Source of the DNA: Panicum virgatum
Taxonomy: Eukaryota > Streptophyta > Magnoliopsida > Poales > Poaceae
Direction of reading: 5' to 3'
Length of the DNA: 64,000 nt
Assembly: GCF_016808335.1 (NCBI RefSeq)
Contig: NC_053139.1
Location: forward strand, 38,436,464 to 38,500,463
Position 1 is the first letter of the stretch; the number at the start of each line of letters is the position of its first letter. Under the pieces are notes generated by a model, which was not told the DNA's origin, made no database searches, and saw only the letters and a list, made by a program, of their open reading frames with translations. Position numbers and translations under genes: made by a program. Below are positions 24,650 to 35,600 of the stretch, one piece after another.

Positions 24650-24890
24650 CTAAGGATAGAAGCGACGTTCCTGTTGTATGTTCCAAGCATTGGTGAAGAC
24701 TTCGCCGTTTTCGTTCGCCAGCTTGTACGTGCCGGGCTTGAGCACCTCGACGATGATGTATGGGCCTTCCCATGGTGGTGAGAGTTTGTGGCGGCCCCTA
24801 TTGTCCTGTCGAAGCCTCAGCACCAGGTCGCCCTTGTTGAGGTCTCGGCATCGAACTCTCTACGCTTGGTATCTTCGCAGGGCCTGCTAG
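24650..24890 (-). pseudogene. Tat integrase C-terminal fragment
   Basis: Minus-strand reading RRRDLNKGDLVLRLRQDNRG, then KLSPPWEGPYIIVEVLKPGTYKL and NAWNIQQERRFYP to a stop at 24650. This is the GPY/F-type tail that follows the integrase core in gypsy elements. The core itself is missing, because the Sirevirus LTR begins at 24891 and the pol sequence beyond it resumes only at the second RNase H. Confidence 0.8.
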
Positions 24891-26061
24891 TGTAGGGTCG
24901 AGATGGCGGACTAGAGGGGGGTGAATAGTCCTTTCTAAAATTAATTGCGCCGGCTAACCGAAACTTATGCGGAATTGAAACTATTCGCGTAGCCAAGACT
25001 TCACCCCTGTAACTATGACTCTAAGGCACCTCCAAAAAGATCCTACACAAAGCAAATGGAGTGCCAAGCTAGCAAGAGCTCTCCTAATAATTCTAATGCC
25101 AAGTCACACAAGCCTAAGCACTAGTACTTCACAAACCGGGGGAGCTCCTACACAATTCTAATGAGCAAAAGCACAAAACCAAACTTAAGCTCACTAGATG
25201 CTCAAGGACAAGGATACACAATCCAAATCCAAGAGCTCAACTTGCTTAGCTACACAATCTAAGCACGGGCAACTAATTAAGCTACACAAGCTAACTAGTT
25301 ACACTAGGATCTCTACTTCTAGCTACACAAGCAAGAAGATGATTAGCAAGCTACACAAGCTAACTAATCACTAGGGAGCAACTACACAAGCACAAGATAT
25401 AGATGAATATAAATATAAGGCTTATGATTTGGAGAATGCAAACCACCGAGAAGAGTAGACAAGATTGACACGGTGATTTTTATCCCGAGGTTCACTTGGT
25501 TGCCACCAAGCTAATCCCCGTTGAGACAAGCTCCAAGGTTGCCGCCGATCCTCTTGCTAGTGGTGACTCTCAAGTCACACTCCCCCACGTGGAGTGCTCA
25601 CACCGAGCTCTAGCACATGATCCGGCCGGACCACTTGTTGCTCTTCACGTCTCGCTCAACTAGAGTTGCTCTTCGCGGCTCCCGCGGGGTGAGCACAATA
25701 CCCCTCACAATCTCTTCTCCGGAGCACCGCACAATCTTCTTGCGGGCTTCAACGGAGCCTCTTGCCACAAAGCCGTCTAGGAGGTGGCAACCTCCAAGAG
25801 TAACAGGCACACCGGCTTGCAACACGATCACCTAGTGCCACTCGATGCAATCTCTCAAAGCAATCGCACTAGAATCGCTCTCTCACTCGATCGGATGATT
25901 ACTATCAAGTTGGAGTGAGTAGAGGGCTCTCAAGCACTCTCACACATGGACACCAAGTCCCCAAGGTGCTCAACACCTCAAATGGCCGGCCACACCCTCT
26001 ATTTATAGAGGGAGGCCCCAAACTAGCCGTTACACTCAAATCCCGTGAAAACAGAGATTTC

Positions 26062-26581
26062 GCGGACTGTCCGCCTCACAGAGACCGGACCATCCGCCAT
26101 TCAAAACCAACGGCTAGAACAGCAATGATTATGTGTCAGAGTCGACCGTTAGAGCCCCGGGCGGACTGTCCGCACTCCTGGGGCGGACCGTCCGCGGTTC
26201 AAAACTTCGAACCAACCGATTTGCACACATCTCTGACTAAACATGGAAGTGACCGGCGGACTGTCCGCTCCCCAGGGGCGGACCGTCCGCCGTTCAAAAA
26301 GTTAGCACACACAGAAACCGCAGTGTTTCTGTCCCAGAAATTTCAGTAGGAGGCGGACCGTCCGCCCCCAAGGGCCGGACCGTCCGCAGTACATTTTGGA
26401 CACCCAAGACAAAACTACCAAGTTTCTGCGCCCGTTTCAGCTTTTAAAGGCGGACCGTCCGCCCCCATGGACCGGACGGTCCGCAGTTCATTTTGGACCA
26501 CCAACAGAGCCAAAAACAGTTCTGTTCGAGCTCATCCGAGATAACAGCGGACCGTCCGCCCCCCATGAGCGGACCGTCCGC
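26062..26581. repeat. Phased palindrome array in the second Sirevirus LTR
   Basis: GCGGAC-N-GTCCGC palindromes begin at 26062/26085, 26161/26183, 26256/26278, 26353/26375, 26450/26472 and 26547/26569. Partners are 22-23 bases apart; pairs follow one another every 95-99 bases. A further copy, at 27246, results from the 677 bp duplication. Confidence 0.9.
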
Positions 26582-27917
26582 ATGTCTATTTCCAGCAGAA
26601 ATGTACCTCGGTAAAACGGCCATAACTCTTAGCTCCAATGTCCAAATTTGGTGATCTTGGACTCTATGGAAAGCTTATTCAGAGGGCTACACAACCCAAC
26701 TGAATATTTGATCCAAAACACAATGGATCAATGCAGTATTTCACTCCAAGAGCCAACCTAATCTCCGAAGAACACTGAGAAGCCTTTCTTGCTTCCCCAA
26801 GTTGATAAACATCAACTCCAACTCTTTCTCTTTTGCAAATGTGCCAACAACACCATGTGAACAACACCATGTGCATGTGTGTTAGCATTTCACAAACATT
26901 TTCAAAGGATTTTAAATTGATCTCACCACGCCACTCGATCCTAGCAACATCGTAATGTTAGATCGCTCAAGTGGCACTAGATGACCGATATGCAAACAAG
27001 TTTGCCCCTCTTGATAGTACGACCATCTATCCTAAATTCGGTCATGCACTTCTCTACACAACCTTTGACCGGTGAAATGAAATGCCCTACAAGTCATACC
27101 TTTGCCTTGCGCATTCCATTTCATCTTCCCAAATGTTGATGTCACACAAGCACCAAACTCCATCAAGCCTTTTGATCATCATCATGAGTCAACACTTGGC
27201 TTGATGTTTCTTAAATGATATGATCCACTCCATATCATCACATGAGCGGACCGTCCGCAGGTCTATTTCCAGCAGAAATGTACCTCGGTAAAACGGGCAT
27301 AACTCTTAGCTCCAATGTCCAAATTTGGTGATCTTGAACTCTATGGAAAGCTCATTCAGAGGGCTATACAACCCAACTGAATATTTGATCCAAAACACAA
27401 TGGATCAAAGCAGTATTTCACTCCAAGAGCCAACCTAATCTCCGAAGAACACCGAGAAGCCTTTCTTGCTTCCCCAAGTTGATAAACATCAACTCCAACT
27501 CTTTCTCCTTTGCAAATGTGCCAACAACACCATGTGAACAACACCATGTGCATGTGTGTTAGCATTTCACAAACATTTTCAAAGGATTTTCACTTGATCT
27601 CACCACGCCACTCGATCCTAGCAACATCGCAATGTTAGATCGCTCAAGTGGCACTAGATGACCGATATGCAAACAAGTTTGCCCCTCTTGATAGTACGCC
27701 CATCTATCCTAAATCCGGTCATGCACTTCTCTACACAACCTTTGACCGGTGAAATGAAATGCCCTACAAGTCATACCTTTGCCTTGCGCATTCCATTTCA
27801 TCTTCCCAAATGTTGATGTCACACAAGCACCAAACTCCATCAATCCTTTTGATCATCATCATGAGTCAACACTTGGCTTGATCTTTCTTAAATGATATGA
27901 TCCACTCCATATCATCA
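26564..27917. repeat. 677 bp tandem duplication in the Sirevirus LTR
   Basis: Two nearly identical units, 26564-27240 and 27241-27917, each starting CATGAGCGGACCGTCCGCA or its close match and ending CTCCATATCATCA. They differ at only a few bases, so the duplication is recent. Confidence 0.88.
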
Positions 27918-28311
27918 CATGACCTCTTTGGTCCATCGATCTTGACCTTGCTCGCTCTTCACCGTTGCCTCGGTCCATCGGCGCCAAATCTTGCCCAAGC
28001 TTCACCGCCTCGCGGTCCCTCGGTTCAAAGCCTTGACTTGCCCTTCTCCATTGCAACCGGTCCATCAAGCAAAGCCTTGTCTTGATCTTCTCCACTTTGA
28101 TCACATAACTCCATGTCATGTCTCATATGCAATGAGCTCCTCGATCACACTATATGAGCATAGCATCAACACTTAACCATTTCTCCTCCATGGCACATGT
28201 TGCTCATACTAGTGTCTTTGTGTGGACTAATCTCCTGTGTATCTCAACATAAACACTTATTAGTCCACCTAAGTTGTCACTCAATTACCAAAACCAAACA
28301 AGGGCCTTTCA

Positions 28312-28890
28312 ATCTCCCCCTTTTTGGTAATTGATGACAACTCTACAAAGATATGGAAATTAATCATATTCCAAGCTAGCACTTCACACACGTGTAAATA
28401 GCTAACTTGGTTTGGATTTTATGTTTCTTATCCACCATTAAGACCGCTTGTAAAAGATTGGATAAGCACCATAAAAATCCGATTTGGTAGTGATAACCCC
28501 CCCTACATGTGTGCTCAAGAGATTTAGTTTTAAACTCACACACATGCATAAATATGAAATTTGTGGGATTGTTATCACTACTAAGTGATGCTAAGGTATA
28601 TAGGATAAACCATTGAAGCGTGATACCAATTTGTGTTGTATATTTGAAGTTCATTCCTTAGCATCAATGAGTAACTAGACATTCATCAAAAACTCAAGAT
28701 ACCTCATAAGATCAACAAAATTAGCAAGGCTCTTGATTCACTTGTAAAAAAAATGTCTAGCTACAATCTATGCATGCTAGTTATCAAATCATCAATCAAG
28801 TTCTATAACTAGCATACATCACACACAAGCAATGCATATATAAATTTTAAAACTTATGCAAATGCAAGCAAGCACATGAATATGCACATA
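28312..28890 (-). mobile_element. Internal stub of the second Sirevirus
   Basis: Purine tract (28312-28330 on the minus strand) followed by about 560 bp of AT-rich non-coding DNA like the 3' internal part of a Sirevirus. The join to Tat pol is near 28890. No ORF. Confidence 0.6.
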
Positions 28891-28894
28891 ACAA

Positions 28895-30990
28895 AGTCAG
28901 TGTCCATGGGCTCAGCCTCATCCGCCGAGGGGTTCCCGCCGGGGGGCTCAGCGTTCGAGGGGCCCGGTTCCGCCGGATCCTTGAAATCGACAGAGGGCTT
29001 GGCGATATCGTGAGCAAAGATGTTCGGGGGGACGGTGGTCCACCCTGATGCGATCTTGGCAAATTCGTCGGCATCGTCGTTGTACTTGCGCGGGACGTGG
29101 TTGAGTTCTAGGCCGTCGAATTTCTCTTCGAGGCGGCGTACTGCGTTGCAGTATGCCTCCATTTTCGGGTCATGACAGCTAGACTCCTTCATCACTTGGT
29201 CGATGATGAGCTGCGAGTCACCGCGTACGTCGAGGCGCTTGACGCCGAGCTCGATGGCGATGCGGAGGCCACTGAGGAGGGCCTCGTACTCCGCCATGTT
29301 GTTGGACGTAGGGAAGTGTAGGCGTATTACGTACCACATGTGCTCTCCGAGGGGTGAGATGAAGAGGAGGCCGGCGCCGGCGCCGGTTTTCATCACCGAC
29401 CCGTCGAAGTACATGGTCCAGCATTTAGCTTGGATTTGCGGCGGAGGCAGCCGAGTGTCCGTCCACTCAGCGACGAAGTCGGCCAATATTTGGGACTTGA
29501 TCGCCTTGCGAGGCGTGTAGGTGAGAGTTTCTCCCATCAGCTCCACGGACCACTTGGCAATCCTACCCTCGAAGTAGTGGCGCAGCTTGCGCCAAGCCAA
29601 GACCACCGCGTATAGCAGCTTCTGGATCTACGGATAGCGTGTCTTGGTTTCAGACAACACTTTGCTGATGTAGTACACCGGCCGTTGGACAGGCAGAGCA
29701 TGTCCCTCCTCTTATCTTTAAACAACGATCACCGCGCTGACCACTTGGGTCATCGCAGCTACGTACAGATAGAGGGGCTCGCCATCTATGGGTGGTGTGA
29801 GAATGGGGGCAAGAGTGAGTGATGCCTTTAGCCTGTCGAGGGCTTCTTGAGCCTCGAGGGTCCACGAGAAGCATTCGGACTTCCTTAGGAGCCGATACAG
29901 AGGCAAGCCTTTCTCGCCGATGCGCGAGATGAATCGGCTAAGGCACGCTAGGCATCCCATGACCCTCTGTACCCCCTTTAGGTCCCGGATCGGTCCCATC
30001 CAAGTGATGGCCGAGACTTTCTCAGGGTTGGGTTCAATGCCCCGCTGGGAGACAATGAAGCCCAAGAGCATGCCTCGAGGGACTCCGAACACGCACTTCT
30101 CGGGGTTGAGTTTTACCCCTTTGGCCCTTAGGCAATCCGCCTTCCTGGACACTTTCGGGGCCCTGAGGCAATCCGCGTTCGGGGCCCTGAGATCGGCTAC
30201 CAGGTCATCTGCCTTCCTGGATTTTACGACGATGTTGTAGACATATGCCTCTACATTCCGCCCGAGATGGTCCCCGAATACGTGGAGCATACACCGCTGA
30301 TATGTAGCTCCGGCGTTTCTGAGGCCAAAAGGCATCGTGACGTAGCAGTACATGCCGAAAGGTGTGATAAAAGAGGTCACGAGCTGGTCGTACTCTTTCA
30401 TCTTGATTTGGTGGTAACCGGAATAAGCATCAAGAAAGGATAAAAGTTCGCATCCCACAGTTGAATCAACGATTTGATCAATACGCGGCAAAGGAAACGG
30501 AACCTTCGGACATGCTTTATTTAAACTAGTGTAGTCTACGCACATCCTCTAATTTCCATTCTTTTTCTTTACTAACACAGGATTAGCTAGCCACTCGGGA
30601 TGGAATACCTCCTTGATGAATCCGGCCGCCAGAAGTTTCTGCAGCTCTTCGCCGATCGCCCGGCGCTTGAGCTCGTCGAAGCGTCGCATGCGCTGCTTCA
30701 CCGGCTTGGAGTTGGGTCGGATGTCAAGGGAGTGCTCGGCGACCTTCCTCGGTATGCCAGGCATGTCCGAGGGGCTCCATGCAAAGATGTCTGCGTTGGC
30801 GTGGAGAAAGTGGACGAGCACCACTTCCTATTTGCTATCGAGGGTGGCGCTGACCTGCAACGCCTTGTCGTCGGGGTGATTCGGGTTGAGGGGCACCTTC
30901 TTGATGCCTTCGGCGAGTTCGAAGCTGCCAGTGTGCCGGTACGTGGAGTCCAAGGCCTCGCTTGCCATCTTGTCGAGGGTGGTTGCGAGG
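28895..30990 (-). pseudogene. Tat pol: reverse transcriptase, RNase H and archaeal-type RNase H, broken
   Basis: Minus strand. From about 30990 a connection region (ASEALDSTYRHTGSFELAEG, then a stop near 30825), then RT with KLLAAGFIKEVFHPEWLANP, CVDYTSLNKACPK and YSGYHQIKMKEYDQ, TPFGMYCYVTMPFGLRNAGATY. The catalytic motif reads AYVYNIVVK (30234-30242) where YVDD is expected, so both metal-binding aspartates are gone. A short internal duplication follows at about 30110-30215. The ordinary RNase H (29560-29720) has a frame change and a stop. A second, archaeal-type RNase H (29606-28895) has YFDGSVMKTGAGAG, NNMAEYEALLSGLRIA and GDSQLIIDQV. That dual arrangement is typical of the Tat lineage. 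Confidence 0.85.
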
Positions 30991-30995
30991 GCTTA
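30991..30995. repeat. Target-site duplication of the Sirevirus (left)
   Basis: GCTTA, against GCTTC at 42316-42320; four of five bases match. The Tat protein reading resumes across the two sites. Confidence 0.7.
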
Positions 30996-32631
30996 TGAAA
31001 GCATCTAGGCCCCTAATTCAAGTTTTGGTATCTAATGACAACGGTTTGTGGATTAACGGTTTCATTTGAGATAATGAGTATAGGTTGATCCACGGATGAA
31101 AGAGATTTGGGTGTGAACGTGTGGAGTTTTGGAGATGATGAGCAAAGCTTGGGCTCAAGGCAAAGGTATAAAATAGGGGGTTTGTATTTTACCGGTCACA
31201 AGGTGTTTAGAGGATGAAAAGTGACCGGATTTGTTGGATAGATAGCCGTACTATCAAGAGGGGTCGAGTACTCGTGTTTGACGGGTCCTTAGTGCCATTT
31301 TGCTCAAAATGTCTAGTTGCATGCATGAGGGCTAACGGCGTTTTGAAAAGATTTGAAAAAGACTAAGTTTGAGAGCTGACTGAGTAACGGAGGACAGTCC
31401 GCACCCGAGGGGAGGACTGTCCGCGCCCATTCCAGAGAGCTTGCAGAGGCTCTGGTGGGCTGGCGGACAGTCCGGACCAGGTGGGCGGACGGTCCGCCAC
31501 TATATTTCAAAAATGTGCCAGAGAGGGTGTCTCTCTGGTGGGCTTCAAATTTGTACGACGGACAGTCCTCCCATGGGGCGCGGACGGTCCGCCGGCTAAT
31601 CTCAGATTTGTACCAGAGAGGTTGTTTCTCTGGTTTGGGCTGAAAAGTGAACTGCGGACGGTCCGCCCTTGGGGCGCGGACGGTCCGCAGGCTAATTCGA
31701 ATTTGTACCAGAGAGCACATTTGTCTCTGGTGAGTCAGATCTCTTAACTGCGGACGGTCCGCCGGAGTTTAATGGCTAGTTCTGACACGCATTAAATGCA
31801 CTCTGACTCACTGGTTTATAACGGCGGACGGTCCGGTTTTTGAACCGCGGACGGTCCGCGACTTCGCAGAAAAGAGTGTAATGGCTAGTTTTTGAAGGGT
31901 TGTCTATATATACCCAATGCCCGGCCATTGGGTGTCTCTCTTGGCCATTTGGACTGCATTCTTGACACCATAGAGCTAAGACATCCCTCTCTCACACACA
32001 CTTGCTTAGAGATTGCATTCTTGAGGGTGTGAGGGCTTCCTAGTGCATTGCATCAAGAGTTTGAGCTTTGTGGCACTAGGGAAACTTCAAGCAAGCGTCA
32101 TCGACTTGTTACTCTTGGGAGTTGCCGCTCCCTAGATGGCTTGGAGAAGAGGATTTCGTGGAGCTCCTCCAAGGAGATTGTTGTGGAGCCCCGATTTCGA
32201 TTGTGAGAGGTCTTGTGCTCACCTCACCGGAGTGGTGAAGAGCAACTCTAGTGGAATCGAGGTGTGGAGCGGTTTCTTGATTCAAGCTGGCTCAAGATCA
32301 AGAGGTTCTTGATAGAGGAGCGGTTGATTCTTGGAATCCACCTCAACGTGGATTAGGGGTGACCGGCAAGTCATCGACACCACGTGATAAATTCTTGTGT
32401 CAAGTTTGGTTACTTCTCTTGCTCACTTTAATTCTTGTTTTTACATTGAGCAATTTACTTTACTAGAGCTTGAATTGTATCTTGTCACCCTAGGTTGCAA
32501 ACCCATCTAGAGATAGTAGTAGCATGACATAGGGCTTTCCTTTGTTACTAATTAAATTTCTCAAGTGTTGTTGGTTTTAGTTTTTAAACCGTCTATTCAC
32601 CCCCCCTCTAGTCGGTGTTCTTGATCCTACA
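30996..32631 (+). repeat. Sirevirus 5' LTR
   Basis: 1636 bp, TGAAAGCATC...GATCCTACA. Phased palindromes lie at 31390-31860, followed by a TATA-type TCTATATATACCC at about 31907, which marks the probable promoter. The 3' LTR lacks about 370 bp of this palindrome block. Confidence 0.9.
31390..31860. repeat. Phased palindrome array in the Sirevirus 5' LTR
   Basis: GCGGAC-N-GTCCGC-type palindromes begin at 31390/31412, 31463/31485, 31558/31580, 31654/31676, 31750 (single) and 31824/31847. Five of the six sites are pairs with 22-23 base spacing. Pairs start 73-96 bases apart. The array lies just upstream of the TATA motif. Confidence 0.88.
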
Positions 32632-32632
32632 A

Positions 32633-32650
32633 GTGGTACCAGAACTAAGT
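32633..32650 (+). promoter_or_regulatory. Primer-binding site of the Sirevirus
   Basis: AGTGGTACCAGAACTAAG directly after the 5' LTR. TGGTACCAGA differs by one base from the TGGTATCAGA usual for initiator-Met tRNA priming in copia elements. Confidence 0.65.
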
Positions 32651-32690
32651 ACTCCATTAATTGTGGATTTAACCATCTTGGAGTAGAACA

Positions 32691-35600
32691 ATGACTAGTA
32701 ATCATGGGATTCATGTTGGGAAGCCACCGTTCTTTGATGGAAACAATTATGGCTATGGAGAGTAGTAAGTGATGGATATGTCATTTTGGACCCAAAGAGT
32801 TTGACACCCCTAGATGAGGAAAATGAGACACTAAATGATCAAGGGGTTAACGTGCTCTTTAGTGCTCTTGATGTGACTGAATTTAATAGAGTCAAGAGCC
32901 TCACAAATACAAATGACATATGGAAGAAGCTCATGGAAATTCATGAGGGCACATCAAGTGTGAAGGAGGCCAAGTTATATTTGCTTAAGGGCAATTTTAG
33001 TGAATTTACCATGAAGAAGGATGAGAGTATAGCCGAGATGTTCAACCGGCTAAATGACATTGTGAATGACCTCAAGGGACTTGGATTTGAGGTACCGGAT
33101 GGGGATTTCAACCACAAGTTTCTTAGATGTCTTTCGGAAAGATATGACACAATTGTGACCTTACTTGTAAGGTCAAATGTGAAGACCGCAACTCCCAAAT
33201 AAATATTGGGAGAAATTCTCACCCATGACATGTTCAAGAAATCTCAAGATGAAGCTCATGGGGGAGAAATTGATATGAAAAAGAAAAGTGTGGCATTCAA
33301 AGCTCAAGATAGCAAAAATGAAGAAGAAAGTGGGTGCCAAGAAGAAGAATCGGATGAGGAGATGGCTCTCTTTGTCAAGAGATTCAATAGAATGATGAGC
33401 AAGAAGAACTTTGGCAAGAGATGTCAATCATCAAGAAAAAATCCTTTTGTGGACAAGACTTGCTTCCAATGTGGTGAAGTAGGTCATATCATTGTCAATT
33501 GTCCAAATAAGAAGGACAAGAAAAATGATGAAAAGAAGAAGAAGTTCATCAAGAAGAAGAAGAATGGCCAAGCTTATTTTGTTGAATGGGATTCCGATGC
33601 AAGCTCCGATGATGATGATGATCACAAGCCATCCAAGGGAGTTGCCGGGATCGCCATCAAGGAGGCTCCATCATTCTTCTCTACACCACATTGTCTTATG
33701 GCAAAGGGTGGTGCGAAGGTACAACAAGACGGTGAACTTGATGAACTTTCATATGATGATCTTGTTGAAATACTCAATGATGCCGATGAATTCATGACAA
33801 AGGAAAAGGCTAAGTTAAAGGACTTGAAGTTGAAGTTTACTTCTCTTCAAGATTCCTATGAGGAGCTAAAGACTTCTCATGAGAATCTCAAAGAAACTCA
33901 TGAGAAGCTTGAGGAAGCTCACAATATCTTGCTTAATCATGAAAGAAAAGCAACATTGAGCATTGGTGTTAGTTGTGATTTAATTGATGATAAACCTTGT
34001 GGCTCTAGCTCTACTAGTTCTTTTTGCACCAAAATTGATAACCCATCTTGCAATGAATCTCTTGTTATGGAAAATAATTTGTTAAAGAAAGAGATTACTT
34101 GCTTGACTAATGATTTGAGAAAGTGCTATGATAGTAGAGCCAAGTTTAATCATTGTTGGGCAAAGCAAAAGTTCAACTTGAACAAGCAAGGGTTTGGATA
34201 CATTCCTAAGAAAGGGAAGAAGGCTTTTGTGCAAAACAAAACTACTTTTGTGAAGAGTAGCGGTAAGCCATATTGTGAAAAATGCAAGAAGGTTGGTCAT
34301 GTTGAGAAGAATTGCACCAACAAGAAAGTCATATTCTTTGATTCAAGTTACATTCTTATGAAAATTTCAAATGGAAATGTTAGTGCAAAATTTATTGGGA
34401 TACCTATAGATGGTGCTAAAAAAACGCCATTTGGGTGCCAAAAGTCTTGGTCACTAACGTTCAAGGACCCAAGAAAGTTTGGGTACCTAAAAAACTTACT
34501 TCCTCTTTGTAGGTGAATTACAAGTTCGGAGGAAGACATTGGGTGCTTGATAGTGGATGCACTCAACACATGACCGGAGATCCAATGATGTTTTACTCTC
34601 TAGATGAGAATGTGGGTGGCTATAGTGACATCATCTTTGGTGACAATAGCCGGGGCAAAGTCAAAGGAGTTGGTACAATTCCTATCTCAAGTGATCATTC
34701 TCTTTCAAAAGTATTGTTGGTTGATTCTCACAAGTTTAATCTCTTAGCGGTCACTCAACTTTGTGATTTTGGATATAAGTGTAGTTTCACTAAAGATGAT
34801 GTTGTAGTGACTAGCTTGGATAGAAAAGATCACATCTTTATGGAATTTAGACATGAGGATGTATATCTTGTGGATTTTGCTACTAAAGAGGCAAACTTGT
34901 CCACTTACTTATTCACTCAATCTTCTTTGGTTTGGTTATGGCATAGAAGGGTTGGTCATGTTGGCATGAAACAACTCAACCGACTTTTGAAGCATGATTT
35001 AGTAGTTGGCTTGAAGAATGTGAAGTTTGAAAAAGATAAGTTATATAGTGCATGTTAAGCCGGAAAGCAAGTTGCAAATACTCATCCCACTAAGAGTGTC
35101 ATGTCAACCGAGAGACCATTGGAATTATTTCATATGGATTTATTTGGTCCTACAATATATAGAAGTATTGGTGAAAATTGCTATTGTCTTGTGGTAGTGG
35201 ATGATTACTCAAGATACACATGGGTTTTCTTTCTTCATGACAAGGCCGATACATATGACACATTCAAGAAATTCTTGACAAGGGCCGAAAATGAATTTGA
35301 GCTCAAAGTGAAGAAAGTGAGGAGTGACAATGGAAGTGAGTTTAGAAACACAAGAGTTGAGGAATGGTGTGCTGAGAAACGAATCAAGCATGAATTCTCA
35401 ACCAAGTACACTCCGGAACAAAATGGTCTTGTTGAGAGGAAAAATAGAACCTTAATTGATATGGCAAGATCAATGCTCTCCGAATACAATGTTTCGGATA
35501 GCTTTTGGGCCGAAACAATCAACACGGCTTGTCATGCCTCTAATAGATTGTATTGCCATAGATTTCATAACGAAACCCCATATGAGTTGCTCATTGGAAG

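Larger units (their letters stand above)
24891..28311 (-). mobile_element. Sirevirus (Ty1/copia) LTR, minus orientation, from a second, truncated element
   Basis: 3421 bp from TGTAGGGTCGAG to GGGCCTTTCA. In reverse it starts TGAAAGGCCC and ends CTCTAGTCCGCC...CCTACA, matching the form of the LTRs at 30996 and 41052. Directly to the right the plus strand reads ATCTCCCCCTTTTTGGTAATTG, i.e. the purine tract that precedes a Sirevirus 3' LTR on the minus strand, so this is a 3' LTR. Internal DNA continues to about 28890 and then stops abruptly. The LTR is enlarged by a 677 bp tandem duplication and carries phased palindromes. Confidence 0.8.

Noticed and set aside
31390..31860. CRISPR-like array (short palindromic repeats with spacers)
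   Set aside because: Repeats vary, spacing alternates 22 and about 74 bases, and the array sits in a plant LTR next to a TATA box; no cas genes or prokaryotic context.
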